64,000 bases of DNA from Streptomyces sclerotialus (GCF_040907265.1 NZ_JBFOHP010000002.1:7254001-7318000); one strand, 5' to 3'. Numbered from the stretch's first letter, positions 7,778 to 16,958 are shown. The notes: a model not told the origin generated them from the sequence alone. Translations and numbers: made by a program.

Positions 7778-9559
7778 TCAGGCGTGCCAGGAGCGCCAGA
7801 GGGCGGCGTAGGGACCGTTGGCGGAGACCAGCGCGTCGTGGCTGCCCAGCTCCGTGATGCGGCCGTCCTCGACCACGGCGATGACGTCCGCGTCGTGGGC
7901 GGTGTGCAGCCGGTGGGCGATGGCGACGACCGTGCGGCCGTCGAGGACCTTGCCGAGCGAGCGCTCCAGGTGACGGGCGGCTCGCGGGTCCAGGAGCGAG
8001 GTCGCCTCGTCCAGGACCAGCGTGTGCGGGTCCGCCAGGACGAGCCGGGCCAGCGCGATCTGCTGAGCCTGTGCCGGAGTCAGCGCGTACCCTCCCGAGC
8101 CGACCTCCGTGTCCAGGCCCTTCTCCAGCCCGTGCGCCCAGCCGTCCGCGTCGACCGCGGCCAGCGCCGCCCACAGTTCGGCGTCGTCCGCGCCCGTACG
8201 GGCCAGCAGGAGGTTGTCGCGCAGCGAGCCAACGAAGACGTGGTGTTCCTGGTTGACCAGCGCGACGTGGGCGCGTATCCGCTCCGCCGGCATCCGGGAC
8301 AGTTCGGCGCCGCCGAGGGTGATCTCGCCCTTGCGGGGCGCGTAGATGCCGGCGAGGAGCCGGCCGAGCGTCGACTTGCCCGCGCCCGACGGGCCCACGA
8401 GTGCCACCCGGCTGCCCGGCCGTACGCGCAGCGAGACGTCGTGCAGGACGTCGACGTCGGGGCGGTAGCCGAAGCGGACGCCATCGGCGCGCACGTGCCG
8501 GCCGTCCGGCGTGACGCGTTCGTCCGCCGCCTCCGGCTCGATCTCCCGCACGCCGACGAGCCGCGCGATCGACACCTGCGCGACCTGCAGTTCGTCGTAC
8601 CAGCGCAGAATCATGCCGATCGGTTCGATCATCATCTGGGAGAGCAGCGCCCCCGTGGTCAGCTGGCCGAGTGTCATCCAGCCCTGGAGGACGAAGAAGC
8701 CGCCGAGCATCAGGACGGCACCGAGGTTCAGGGTGTGGGTGCCGTTGATCACCGGGAAGAGGACCGAGCGGAGGTAGAGCGTGTACCGCTCCCACTGGGT
8801 CCACTCGCGGACACGTCGCTCCGACAGCCGGATGCGGCGGTCGCCGAGCCGGTGCGCCTCGATGGTCCGGCCCGCGTCCACCGTCTCGGTGAGCACGGCG
8901 GACACCGCGGCGTATCCGGCGGCCTCGGAACGATAAGCGCTCGGCGCCCGTTTGAAGTACCAGCGGCAGCCGACGATCAGCAGGGGCAGCGGGACGAGCA
9001 CGGAGAGGGCGAGCGGCGGCGCGGTCAGGCCGAGCGCCCCGACCAGGAGCCCGATCCAGACCACGCCGATGGACAGCTGCGGCACGGCTTCGCGCATCGC
9101 GCTGGCCAGCCGGTCGATGTCCGTGGTGATCCGGGAGAGCAGGTCGCCGGTGCCCGCGCGTTCGAGGACGCCGGGCGGCAGTGCGACGGACCGGACGAGG
9201 AAGTCCTCGCGCAGGTCCGCCAGCATCCGCTCGCCGAGCATCGCGCCGCGCAGCCGGACCATCCGTACGAAGACGGTCTGGACGACCAGGGCGAGCGCGA
9301 ACAGCCCGATGGTGCGCTCCAGGTGGAGGTCGTGCGCGCCGTCGGCGAGGTCTTCCACGAGGCCGCCGAGGAGATACGGGCCGGCTGTCGAGGCGATGAC
9401 GGCGATGGCGTTGACGGTGACGAGGAGGATGAATGCCTTGCGGTGGCGGCGGATCAGCCCCGCGACGTAGCTGCGTACGGTCGCGGGGGAGCCGACGGGA
9501 AGGATGGTCGTCGTACGTGCGGCTTCCGGATCGTGCTCCGGCGGCGCCAGGCCGATCAT
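7778..9559 (-). CDS. ABC exporter half, canonical Walker A but degenerate signature
   Basis: A 593-aa exporter half: six-helix membrane domain (residues about 35-320) then a nucleotide-binding domain. Walker A GPSGAGKST (near 391), Walker B TLVLDEATS (near 513) and the H-loop AHRL (near 548) are normal, but the signature reads ALTPAQAQQIALAR instead of LSGGQ. Its ATG overlaps the TGA of the upstream half-transporter (ATGA, 9556-9559), so the two are translated together and almost surely form a heterodimer. The partner has the opposite defects. Substrate unknown; multidrug, peptide or lipid export are the usual roles. Confidence 0.92.
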   Translation of the reverse strand: MIGLAPPEHDPEAARTTTILPVGSPATVRSYVAGLIRRHRKAFILLVTVNAIAVIASTAGPYLLGGLVEDLADGAHDLHLERTIGLFALALVVQTVFVRMVRLRGAMLGERMLADLREDFLVRSVALPPGVLERAGTGDLLSRITTDIDRLASAMREAVPQLSIGVVWIGLLVGALGLTAPPLALSVLVPLPLLIVGCRWYFKRAPSAYRSEAAGYAAVSAVLTETVDAGRTIEAHRLGDRRIRLSERRVREWTQWERYTLYLRSVLFPVINGTHTLNLGAVLMLGGFFVLQGWMTLGQLTTGALLSQMMIEPIGMILRWYDELQVAQVSIARLVGVREIEPEAADERVTPDGRHVRADGVRFGYRPDVDVLHDVSLRVRPGSRVALVGPSGAGKSTLGRLLAGIYAPRKGEITLGGAELSRMPAERIRAHVALVNQEHHVFVGSLRDNLLLARTGADDAELWAALAAVDADGWAHGLEKGLDTEVGSGGYALTPAQAQQIALARLVLADPHTLVLDEATSLLDPRAARHLERSLGKVLDGRTVVAIAHRLHTAHDADVIAVVEDGRITELGSHDALVSANGPYAALWRSWHA

Positions 9560-11988
9560 GCCGTCTCCTCGATCGGGTCGGGCGCGCCCACCCGGGCGCG
9601 CGAGGGGGTGGAATCGCCCGTCTCCCGCAGGAGTTCTTCCGGGCCGCCATCGGGGCCGCCACCCGGGCCGCCGTCGGGGCTGCCCATCGGGCCACCCATC
9701 GGGCTGTCATTCGGGTCGCCACCCGGTCCGTCGTCCGGTCCGCTGTCAGGGCCGTCCTTCGGATGGCCGGGCACGGGCGGAACGTCCTGCGGTGCCGTGC
9801 GCGTGACGTCCCGCAGCGTGGGGCCGGCGGCCTGTTCCCGGGTGCGTTCCTCGTCGGTCTCGCGGGTGACGACCGCGTGGTAGGCCGGTGTGGTGCGGAG
9901 GAGTTCGCGGTGCGGGCCGACCGCGGTGACCTTTCCTTCGGGCAGGAAGACGACCTGGTCCGCGCGGTCCAGGACCAGCGGGCTGGAGGTGAGGACGACC
10001 GTGGTCCGGCCGTCGCGCAGCGCGCGCAGGCCGTCGGCGATCCGGGCCTCGGTGTGCGAGTCGACCGCGCTGGTCGGCTCGTCGAGCACCAGCACCTCCG
10101 GGTCGCAGACCAGCGACCGCGCCAGCGCGAGCCGCTGGCGCTGGCCCCCGGAGAGGGAGCGGCCGCGTTCGGTGACGCGGCTGCGCATCGGGTCGCCCGA
10201 CCCGTCGGTGCCGGCCTGGGCGAGTGCGGCCAGTACGTCGTCGCACTGCGCGGCGGCCAGGGCCTGCTGTGCGGTGACGGCGCCGGAGGCCGGTACGTCG
10301 AAGAGTTCGTGCAGTGTTCCCGACAGCAGTACCGGGTCCTTGTCCTGGACCAGGACGGCTCGGCGGGCGGCGTCCCGCGGTACGTCGTCCAGGGCGGTGC
10401 CGCCCAGCTCGACGGACGGGAGGGCGCCGGATACGGCAGCGGGCGTGCCTCCTCCGCCGGCCACGGACCCGGTGGCCGGGGTCGTGGACGCGGTACTGGC
10501 GGCCGAAGCCGTCGATGCGGACTTGGTGCCCGAAGCCGTCGATGCGGAGTTGGCGGCCGAGGCCGTGGACACGGTACCGGCCGTCTGCCCCGGCGCGCCG
10601 GCCTTCTCGTTCTCCTCCGAAGCGCTCGCCGGATTGCGGCCGGCGCTCGCCAGGTGGTCGTCAGCGCTCGCCGAGAGGCCGCTGGTGCTCGCCGAGTGGT
10701 CGTCAGCGCTCGCCGAGTGGCCGCTGGTGCTCGCCGAGTGGTCGTCAGCGCTCGCCGAGTGGCCGCTGGTGCTCGTCGGGTGGTTGCCGGTGCTCGCCGG
10801 GTGGCCGCTGGTGCTCGTCGGGTGGTCGTCGGCGCTCGCCGGGTGGCCGCCCAGGCGTTCGGCGAGCAGGCCTGCCGCGTCCGGGTCGCCGCAGACCACC
10901 GCGGTGAAGCGGCCGGCCGGGGCCAGCAGGCCGGTGGCCGGGTCGTACAGGTCGCCGCTGAGCGGGGCGTGGTCCGTGACGCGGCCCTCGGACGGGCGGC
11001 TGAGCGCCAGGATGCGGGCGGTCCGTTTCGCGGACGGCCGGGAGAAGGAGTACGCCTGGGCGATCTCCTCGAAGTGCCGGAGGGGGAAGAGCAGGAAGGT
11101 GACCGCGCTGTACATCGTGACCAGCGCGCCGACCTCGATGTGGCCGTCCAGGGCCAGCCGGGCGCCGTACCAGACGACCACGATGAGCAGCAGACCCGGC
11201 AGCGCGACCTGGACGGCCGAGATCAGCGACCACATCCGGGCGCTGCGTACGGCGGCCTTGCGGACGTCCTGGGAAGCGGTGCGGTAGCGACCGAGGAACA
11301 GTTCCTCACCGCCGATTCCGCGCAGCACACGAAGGCCGGCGACGGTGTCGGAGGCCAGTTCCGTGGCATAGCCGGCCTTCTCGCGCTGTTCGTCGGCGCG
11401 GCGCGTGGCGCGCGGGAGCAGCGGCAGCACGGCGAGCGCCACCACGGGCACGCCGAGCGCGACCACGATGCCCAGCGTGGGCTGGTAGATCACCAGTGCC
11501 ACGCACACGCCGACGGACGTGAGCGCGGCGGCCGCGAAGCGGGAGATGGCTTCGACGAACCATCCGATCTTCTCCAGGTCGCCGGTGCTGACCGCGACCA
11601 CTTCGCCGGCCGCGACCCGCCGAGTGAGGGCCGAGCCCAGCTCCGCGGTCTTGCGGGCGAGCAGTTGCTGGATGCGGGCGACGGCGGTGATCCAGTTGGT
11701 GACGGCGGCGCGGTGCACCATCGTGTCGCCGACCGCGACCAGCACGCCCAGCAGCACCATCAGCCCGCCCGCGAGGGCGAGCCCGGTGCCGGAGCGGTCG
11801 ACGACGGCCTGTACGGCGATGCCCACCGGCAGCGGGAAGGAGGCCACGGCGCCGGTGTGCACCAGGCCCCAGGCCATGGCTTTGAGCTGGCCGCCCAGTT
11901 GCCGGCGGTACAGCCAGACCAGGAAACGGCCGCCGGTACGGACGTCGGGGACACCCGGGTCGGGATGCGGTAGATCGCGAATCTGCAT
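9556..11988 (-). CDS. ABC exporter partner half, Walker A degenerate, repeat insertion in ATPase domain
   Basis: An 810-aa exporter half with a membrane domain (residues about 25-320) and an unusual nucleotide-binding domain. The P-loop position reads AVVCGDPDAAGLLAERL, lacking GxxGxGK[ST]. It is followed by about 120 residues of Ser/Ala/Thr/His/Asp repeats, then a normal signature LSGGQRQRLALAR (near 611) and Walker B VLVLDEPTS; the H-loop His is replaced (LTSSPLVLD, near 666). The tail is Gly/Pro/Asp-rich. The ATG at 11988 is chosen because MQIRDLPHPD matches where the folded protein starts; the ribosome site is weak. It precedes and overlaps its partner gene. Only one composite ATPase site would be catalytic. 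Confidence 0.88.
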   Translation of the reverse strand: MQIRDLPHPDPGVPDVRTGGRFLVWLYRRQLGGQLKAMAWGLVHTGAVASFPLPVGIAVQAVVDRSGTGLALAGGLMVLLGVLVAVGDTMVHRAAVTNWITAVARIQQLLARKTAELGSALTRRVAAGEVVAVSTGDLEKIGWFVEAISRFAAAALTSVGVCVALVIYQPTLGIVVALGVPVVALAVLPLLPRATRRADEQREKAGYATELASDTVAGLRVLRGIGGEELFLGRYRTASQDVRKAAVRSARMWSLISAVQVALPGLLLIVVVWYGARLALDGHIEVGALVTMYSAVTFLLFPLRHFEEIAQAYSFSRPSAKRTARILALSRPSEGRVTDHAPLSGDLYDPATGLLAPAGRFTAVVCGDPDAAGLLAERLGGHPASADDHPTSTSGHPASTGNHPTSTSGHSASADDHSASTSGHSASADDHSASTSGLSASADDHLASAGRNPASASEENEKAGAPGQTAGTVSTASAANSASTASGTKSASTASAASTASTTPATGSVAGGGGTPAAVSGALPSVELGGTALDDVPRDAARRAVLVQDKDPVLLSGTLHELFDVPASGAVTAQQALAAAQCDDVLAALAQAGTDGSGDPMRSRVTERGRSLSGGQRQRLALARSLVCDPEVLVLDEPTSAVDSHTEARIADGLRALRDGRTTVVLTSSPLVLDRADQVVFLPEGKVTAVGPHRELLRTTPAYHAVVTRETDEERTREQAAGPTLRDVTRTAPQDVPPVPGHPKDGPDSGPDDGPGGDPNDSPMGGPMGSPDGGPGGGPDGGPEELLRETGDSTPSRARVGAPDPIEETA
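10654..10851. repeat. In-frame 21-bp minisatellite inside ABC ATPase gene
   Basis: Nine and a half copies of a 21-bp unit alternate between two versions (GTGGTCGTCAGCGCTCGCC and GTGGCCGCTGGTGCTCGCC, each plus GA), giving a 42-bp higher-order period. All copies keep the frame and encode heptapeptides of the type SASADDH and STSGHPA just after the degenerate P-loop of the ATPase domain. Confidence 0.9.
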
Positions 11989-12297
11989 GACGTCCAAGCG
12001 TTTCGTCGGGAACGGAGGCCGGGTGGAGCTGCGGCCGGAGAGACGGGCCGGTGGCTCCACCTGGCGCGGCGGACGCAACGGATCAGGGCATGGCTGTGCC
12101 GCTTGCGTCTGCGACAGGAGCAGGGCAGAGCCATCGAAGGTTGGCGTGGAATGGCCGGGATTTTCAATCGTTTTTCTGGCGGAACGCGCGGATCGGGCCA
12201 TGCTGTGCGGTCCGTGGCCCGGGGCGTGGGGGGCGGCCCTCCGTGGGGTTTCACCTCGACCGATCACGTGTCGCCGAGCGGTGCGACCATAGGACCC

Positions 12298-13176
12298 ATG
12301 CGGAGTACACGTAAGACGGCCACCACGCAGGCGCGGACGCGGGAACAGCTGCGGACGCAGCAGCAGGCGCGGACGCGGACGGCGACGGGGATGCGGGCTG
12401 CCGCGCTGGCCGCCGCGGGGCTGGTCCTGGTCGCGGGCTGCGGCGGTTCGGGGGAGCAGGGCGAGAAGGCCGAAGGGCGTGCGGGACAGCCGAGCGCCTC
12501 GCCCAGCACGGGGCTGACGCGCATCCCGGATGTCGGAGAGCGGCTGCAGTCCCGGATCCCCGCTGATTCCCGGCAGGTGATAGCGGTCTACGGCGACGGC
12601 GAGGACGCCACCACCTCGACCGTCGTGCTCTACACGAGGGAGACGGGGGACGAGAAGAACTCTGCGGGCGAGGGCGGCAAGGACGGCAAGGGCGGCGAGG
12701 GCGGCAAGGGCGGCACGGCTGCCGGGGGCACCTGGAGCCGCGACCGGAGCTGGCAGGGGCACAACGGGAAGCGTGGCTGGACCCTGAACCACCATGAGGG
12801 GGACAAGCGCAGCCCGGTCGGGGTGTACTCGCTCTCCGACGCGGGCGGCGTGCTGCCCGATCCGGGCGCGAAGCTGCCGTACACCGCGTCCGCGGCCTTC
12901 ACCCCGCCGTCGTACTGGGCGAAGAAGACCCGGCACGACTTCGACTACGTCATCGCCATCGACTACAACCGCGCCAAGGGTGTCTCGCCGCTGGACCCGA
13001 CCCGCCCGGAGGGGCAGTCCAAGGGGGGCAGCATCTGGCTGCACATGGATCACGGGAGCGGTACATCCGGCTGCGTGAGCATCCCGAAGTCCGGCATGCG
13101 GTATCTGCTGCGTACGCTCGATCCCGCGCAGCACCCGGTCGTCGTCATGGGCGACAAGGCCCACCTGAAGGCCTGA
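12298..13176 (+). CDS. L,D-transpeptidase family lipoprotein
   Basis: A 292-aa exported protein. After a positively charged start there is a hydrophobic stretch (LAAAGLVLVAGC) ending in a lipobox Cys at residue 48, so it is probably a membrane-anchored lipoprotein. The C-terminal YkuD-like domain has HMDHGSGTSGCVSIP with Cys259 as the likely nucleophile; these enzymes make 3-3 cross-links in peptidoglycan or attach proteins to it. Residues about 122-140 are a Gly/Lys-rich insertion. ATG 12298 has AGGA just upstream; a second Met 31 codons in (12391), closer to the signal, is an alternative start. It is divergent from the ABC pair. Confidence 0.88.
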   Translation: MRSTRKTATTQARTREQLRTQQQARTRTATGMRAAALAAAGLVLVAGCGGSGEQGEKAEGRAGQPSASPSTGLTRIPDVGERLQSRIPADSRQVIAVYGDGEDATTSTVVLYTRETGDEKNSAGEGGKDGKGGEGGKGGTAAGGTWSRDRSWQGHNGKRGWTLNHHEGDKRSPVGVYSLSDAGGVLPDPGAKLPYTASAAFTPPSYWAKKTRHDFDYVIAIDYNRAKGVSPLDPTRPEGQSKGGSIWLHMDHGSGTSGCVSIPKSGMRYLLRTLDPAQHPVVVMGDKAHLKA

Positions 13177-13266
13177 CGTACCTGGCACGGACCTGACACA
13201 CATACGTGCTCGGAACCCGCTCCGGGACTCTCACAGCGTGGTGACGCAAACGTGTACCGGCGGTTG

Positions 13267-13294
13267 CTTGGAGCAAGCTCCAAGATTTTCTTCG
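13267..13294. terminator. Hairpin CTTGGAGC-AA-GCTCCAAG with T-rich tail
   Basis: A perfect 8-bp inverted repeat (13267-13284) is followed by ATTTTCTTCG. It fits a rho-independent terminator for the transpeptidase gene, ending 91 bp upstream. Because it also lies about 110 bp upstream of the symporter gene, it could instead be an operator. Confidence 0.5.
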
Positions 13295-13393
13295 ATGTAA
13301 CACCGGCCTCTTCTGTGGGGCATGAGGCTCGGCCATAGTGACGGACCGCGGAAGTCCTCTTCCGTATCCCAAAATCCGTCCTAGGGAGAGCCC

Positions 13394-15025
13394 GTGCCGC
13401 ACGCCACCGGATCGCTCGCTCGCCGGGCAGGCCGCTTGCTGCGCACCAGTCTGTTCACGCAGGTCCTCGTGGCCCTGCTCGTCGGAGTCCTCGTCGGACG
13501 GTTGTGGCCGCAGTTCGGCTCGGCCGTCCAGCCGCTCGGCGACGGCTTCGTCCGCCTCATCAAGGCGATGATCGCTCCGCTCGTCTTCTGTGTCGTCGTC
13601 GCCGGCATCACCAAGGCCGGCGACCTCAAGGCCTTCGGCCGGATCGGCCTCAAAGCGCTGATCTGGTTCGAGGTGGCGACCACCGTCGCGCTCGTCGTGG
13701 GCCTGCTCGCGGGCAACGTCTTCGGCCCCGGCGCGGGTATGCACGTCGACCCGTCGTCGCTCGACCAGAGCGCGGTGGACGAGAAGACCGGTGGCGGGCA
13801 GCTGCCCTCCACCACGCAGTTCATCCTCGAATCACTGCCGGACAGCGCGGTCGGGGCGTTCGCGGAGAATTCCCTGCTCCAGGTCCTCGTACTGTCCTGC
13901 CTGGTGGGGGCAGCGCTGCTGCACCTCGGGCAGACGAAGGTGCCGCAGATCCTGCCGTTCATCGAGCAGGCGCAGGAAGTCGTCTTCACGATCGTCGGCT
14001 ACATCATGCGCCTCGCGCCGCTCGCCGTCTTCGGGGCGACCGCGCACCTCGTGGGGGAGTACGGCCTCGGCGCGATGACGACGTACGCGAAGCTGATCGC
14101 GGTGTGTTACGGCGTCGCGCTGGCCTTCCTCGTGTTGCTGGCACTCGCGCTCAAGGCCGTCACGGGGCTCAGCCTGTGGAAGTTCGTCCGCTACACCCGC
14201 GAAGAGCTGCTGCTGGCCCTCGGTACGGGCTCCAGCGAGACCGTGATGCCGCGGATGATGCAGAAGCTGCGGGCCGCGGGCTGCCGGGACGACGCGGTCG
14301 GTCTGGTGCTGCCGACCGGCTACTCCTTCAACCTCGACGGTGCGTCGATCTACCTCTCCATCGGCACGCTCTTCATCGCGCAGGCCATCGGAGTCGATTT
14401 GTCGATGGGGCAGCAGATCACCGTCGTGCTGGTGCTGATGCTGACCAGCAAGGGGATGGCGGGCGTGCCCGGTTCGGCGTTCCTGGCGCTGTCGGCGACC
14501 GCGTCCGCGCTGGGCGTCATCCCCGCGGCGGCGGTGGCGCTGCTGCTCGGCGTCGACCGGATCATGGACTCGATGCGCGTCGCCACCAACCTGCTCGGCA
14601 ACTGCGTCGCGGTCTTCGCCGTGTCCCGCTGGGAGGGTGCCCTGGACCGCGTGACGGCGAAGCGGGTTCTCAACGGCGAGGCGGCCGCCGCAGCTCCGGA
14701 GACGCCCGGCGTCCCGAAGGTGCCCGCCGCCGCGGACGTGCCCGCGGCCCCGCAGACGTCCACCGTTCCGCAGACGTCCGCCGCTCAGCAGACGTCCACC
14801 GTTCCGCGGACGTCCGCCGTTCAGCAGGCATCCGCTGTTCCGCGGACGTCCGCCGTTCAGCAGGCATCCGCTGTTCCGCGGACGTCCGCCGTTCAGCAGG
14901 CATCCGCCGTTCCGCAGGCGTCCGCTGTTCCGCGGACGTCCGCCGCTCAGCAGGCGTCCGCCGCTCAGCAGACATCCATCGCTCCGCAGACGTCCACCGC
15001 CCCGGACGCAACCACCGAGAAGTGA
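13394..15025 (+). CDS. Dicarboxylate/amino-acid:cation symporter (DctA/GltP family) with repeat tail
   Basis: A 543-aa protein whose first about 430 residues are a complete sodium/proton-dicarboxylate symporter. Features seen: eight or more hydrophobic segments, the serine-rich hairpin motif TGSSETVMP, the substrate-site segment PTGYSFNLDGASIY, and TSKGMAGVPGSAF. It imports C4-dicarboxylates or acidic amino acids at the cytoplasmic membrane. The last about 95 residues are an abnormal tail of 14 hexapeptides (QTSTVP / QTSAAQ type), absent from the normal family (about 420-450 aa). GTG start with AGGGAGAG upstream. A strong terminator follows. The tail probably lies in the cytoplasm. Confidence 0.9.
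   Translation: MPHATGSLARRAGRLLRTSLFTQVLVALLVGVLVGRLWPQFGSAVQPLGDGFVRLIKAMIAPLVFCVVVAGITKAGDLKAFGRIGLKALIWFEVATTVALVVGLLAGNVFGPGAGMHVDPSSLDQSAVDEKTGGGQLPSTTQFILESLPDSAVGAFAENSLLQVLVLSCLVGAALLHLGQTKVPQILPFIEQAQEVVFTIVGYIMRLAPLAVFGATAHLVGEYGLGAMTTYAKLIAVCYGVALAFLVLLALALKAVTGLSLWKFVRYTREELLLALGTGSSETVMPRMMQKLRAAGCRDDAVGLVLPTGYSFNLDGASIYLSIGTLFIAQAIGVDLSMGQQITVVLVLMLTSKGMAGVPGSAFLALSATASALGVIPAAAVALLLGVDRIMDSMRVATNLLGNCVAVFAVSRWEGALDRVTAKRVLNGEAAAAAPETPGVPKVPAAADVPAAPQTSTVPQTSAAQQTSTVPRTSAVQQASAVPRTSAVQQASAVPRTSAVQQASAVPQASAVPRTSAAQQASAAQQTSIAPQTSTAPDATTEK
14753..15004 (+). repeat. 18-bp x 14 coding minisatellite (symporter tail)
   Basis: Fourteen direct copies of an 18-bp unit such as CAGACGTCCACCGTTCCG run in frame to just before the stop codon. 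Part of the array shows a 36-bp higher-order unit repeated nearly identically three times, pointing to recent expansion. Confidence 0.92.
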
Positions 15026-15030
15026 CCCTC

Positions 15031-15070
15031 TCCGGGGGCCCGGCCGGCCCGAGGCGGCCGAGCCCCCGGA
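15031..15070. terminator. Bidirectional terminator
   Basis: TCCGGGGGC (15031-15039) pairs exactly with GCCCCCGGA (15062-15070), with further CCGGCC/GGCCG pairing inside. It separates the convergent symporter and GH109-like genes. Confidence 0.75.
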
Positions 15071-15075
15071 GGCCG

Positions 15076-16575
15076 TCACGCCTTCGGCTTCTCCGAGTCC
15101 ATCCCCGGCCGCGCCTTCTTCCAGCCCCCGCGCGTGAAGTCCGGGATCTCCATCGGCTTGCCGTGCGCCTTGATCGACAGGTCGCTCAGCGGTACCGGCG
15201 CGGTCCACGTCGCCGCGTCGTACACGTCGAAGTCCGGTACCAGGCCCAGGTGCATGCACTGGGTCAGCCGGAAGACCATCATGTAGTCCATGCCGCCGTG
15301 GCCGCCGGGCGGGTTGGCGTGTTCCTTCCACAGCCAGTGATCCCACTCCGCGAACTCACCGAAGTCGTGCCACTGGTCATCACTGTGGCCGGGCTCAAGA
15401 TAGATCCGCGACGGATAGTCCTCGAAGACGCCCTTCGTGCCGCCCAGGCTGTTGATGCGGCTGTACGGGTGCGGCGTGGACACGTCGTGTTCGAGACGGA
15501 TCACCCGGCCCTTGGCGGTCTGGACGAGGGAGATCGTCCGGTCGCTCTCGATGTACGTCTCCTTCCAGCTCGGGTCGCCCGCCGGCATGTGCTCCTTGCG
15601 GTAGGCGGCCAGGCCGAGGGCGGGGGTGCCGAAGCTGGAGATCCGCAGCGCGCGGTCGCCGCGGTTGACGTCCATGTAGTTGGCGACGGGCCCGAACCCG
15701 TGGTTGGGGTACAGGTCGCCGCGCAGCCGGGTGTGCCACAGCCGCCGCCACGGACCCTCGTAGTAGTCGGGGTCGAACATCAGACCGCGCAGGTCGTGGT
15801 TGTAGGCGCCGGCGCCGTGCAGCAGGTCGCCGAAGAGGCCCGCGTGCGCCATGCGCAGCACCCGCATCTCGTTCCGCCCGTAACAGCAGTTCTCCAGCTG
15901 GAGGCAGTGCTTGCGGGTGTACTCCGAGAGGTCGACCAGCTCCCACAGCTCGTCCAGCCGGAGCGCTATCGGGCACTCGACGCCCACGTGCTTGCCGTTC
16001 AGCAGGGCCGTCTTCGCCATCTCGAAGTGCAGGTCCCAGGGCGTCGCGACGTACACGAAGTCGATGTCGCCGCGTTTGCAGAGGTTCTCGTAGTCGCGCT
16101 CGCCCTTGGCATAGACGGCAGGGGCCGGCTGCCCCGCGTCGGTGACCTTCTTCGCGGCCTTGGCGGTCTTCTCCTTGACCGGGTCGCACACCGCGACGAC
16201 CTGGGTGTTCGGTACGGCGAGGAAGAGGTCGATCATGGAGCCGCCGCGGTTGCCGAGGCCGACGATGCCGACGCGTACGGTACGGCGCCCCTCGAACGGT
16301 ACGCCGATCATCGTCCTGCCGCGCCGCTTCGGTGGCGTGGCGGTGCCGGCGGTGCCGGGGGCAGCGCCGGGCGCCGGTGCGGCCGCCGCCGTACCGCTCG
16401 CGCCGAACGCGCCCAGCCCGGCGAGCCCGAGCCCGGCCCCCGCCGTGCCCGCTGTCCGCAGGACCGACCGGCGGCTCGGTCCGTCCCCGTCGGGTGCACC
16501 GGCCGGCTGAGCGCCGTCCAGGGCCGAGTGGCGGCGGCTCTCGTCGTCGTGCTGCTCGGGTCTTGCGTCATGCAT
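15076..16575 (-). CDS. TAT-exported Gfo/Idh/MocA oxidoreductase-fold glycosidase (GH109-like)
   Basis: A 499-aa protein with a twin-arginine signal ([21 protein letters not shown], residues about 33-65), so it is folded in the cytoplasm, consistent with a bound NAD. The Rossmann motif [11 protein letters not shown] follows near residue 100. The later segments [33 protein letters not shown] and YMDVNRGDR match the GH109 alpha-N-acetylgalactosaminidase group, which cleaves glycosides by an NAD-dependent redox mechanism. A perfect AGGAGG precedes ATG 16575. It is convergent with the symporter and divergent from the alpha-amylase. Activity is inferred from family motifs; a plain sugar oxidoreductase is the alternative. 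Confidence 0.85.
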   Translation of the reverse strand: MHDARPEQHDDESRRHSALDGAQPAGAPDGDGPSRRSVLRTAGTAGAGLGLAGLGAFGASGTAAAAPAPGAAPGTAGTATPPKRRGRTMIGVPFEGRRTVRVGIVGLGNRGGSMIDLFLAVPNTQVVAVCDPVKEKTAKAAKKVTDAGQPAPAVYAKGERDYENLCKRGDIDFVYVATPWDLHFEMAKTALLNGKHVGVECPIALRLDELWELVDLSEYTRKHCLQLENCCYGRNEMRVLRMAHAGLFGDLLHGAGAYNHDLRGLMFDPDYYEGPWRRLWHTRLRGDLYPNHGFGPVANYMDVNRGDRALRISSFGTPALGLAAYRKEHMPAGDPSWKETYIESDRTISLVQTAKGRVIRLEHDVSTPHPYSRINSLGGTKGVFEDYPSRIYLEPGHSDDQWHDFGEFAEWDHWLWKEHANPPGGHGGMDYMMVFRLTQCMHLGLVPDFDVYDAATWTAPVPLSDLSIKAHGKPMEIPDFTRGGWKKARPGMDSEKPKA

Positions 16576-16610
16576 GGGGCCTCCTGGAGTTACGGACGGT
16601 GCCCGGCGGC

Positions 16611-16703
16611 TGCGTGCGTGGACCTGTGTGCTGCGTGCATGGACTCGGTGGGGCCGGGTGCATGGACCTCGGTGCTGTGTGCGTGGACTCGGTGGGCCGG
16701 TGG
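16611..16703. repeat. Imperfect repeats upstream of the GH109-like gene
   Basis: Four loosely related units containing TGCATGGACTCGGTG or TGCGTGGACCT fill the leader side of the divergent intergenic region (16576-17048). The repeats are too diverged for a clean unit length. No gene is seen here. Confidence 0.55.
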
Positions 16704-16894
16704 AGCTGCGTGCGGGTGGAGCCCGGTACGGACGGCCGCGCCCCGGTCTCCGCACGGATGTGCGCATGCGGGTGGGGTTCGGGACGACGTATGCCGGTGT
16801 GCGTGCGCGGACCTCGGTGAGGACCCTGACGCTTGATACGTACGCGCCACAAGGGGGTGAATTGGACTCCTGAGGTGAACACTTGGACTCTTCT

Positions 16895-16958
16895 CTTGCG
16901 CAAGTGACTGGAATTTCTTGCGGAATGCCTTGACGTGTTCACTTCGTAAAGGCAGGCT
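16895..16958 (+). promoter_or_regulatory. Alpha-amylase promoter with CTTGCG operator-like sites
   Basis: TTGACG (16930-16935), a 17-nt spacer and CAGGCT (16953-16958) resemble a vegetative Streptomyces promoter. Just upstream lie the palindrome CTTGCGCAAG (16895-16904) and a half site CTTGCGG (16917-16923), similar to the CTTGCA-type sites bound by LacI-family maltose regulators (MalR/Reg1) at amylase genes. Repressor identity is inference. Confidence 0.5.

Noticed and set aside
3167..9883. Very long open frame (2,238 codons) on the plus strand
   Set aside because: It runs antisense through the thioesterase, helicase and ABC genes; composition is the usual shadow frame of high-GC genes and it has no domain sequence of its own.
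9433..11973. 846-codon plus-strand open frame across the ABC partner gene
   Set aside because: Antisense shadow; the minus strand shows clear transporter and ATPase motifs.
12103..13176. Longer 357-residue L,D-transpeptidase
   Set aside because: The extra N-terminal part has no signal features and overlaps the divergent upstream region; the ATG at 12298 has a ribosome site and leads into a lipoprotein signal.
13504..16836. 1,110-codon plus-strand frame over the symporter and GH109-like gene
   Set aside because: It reads the symporter in a wrong frame and the GH109-like gene antisense; a terminator hairpin lies in its middle.
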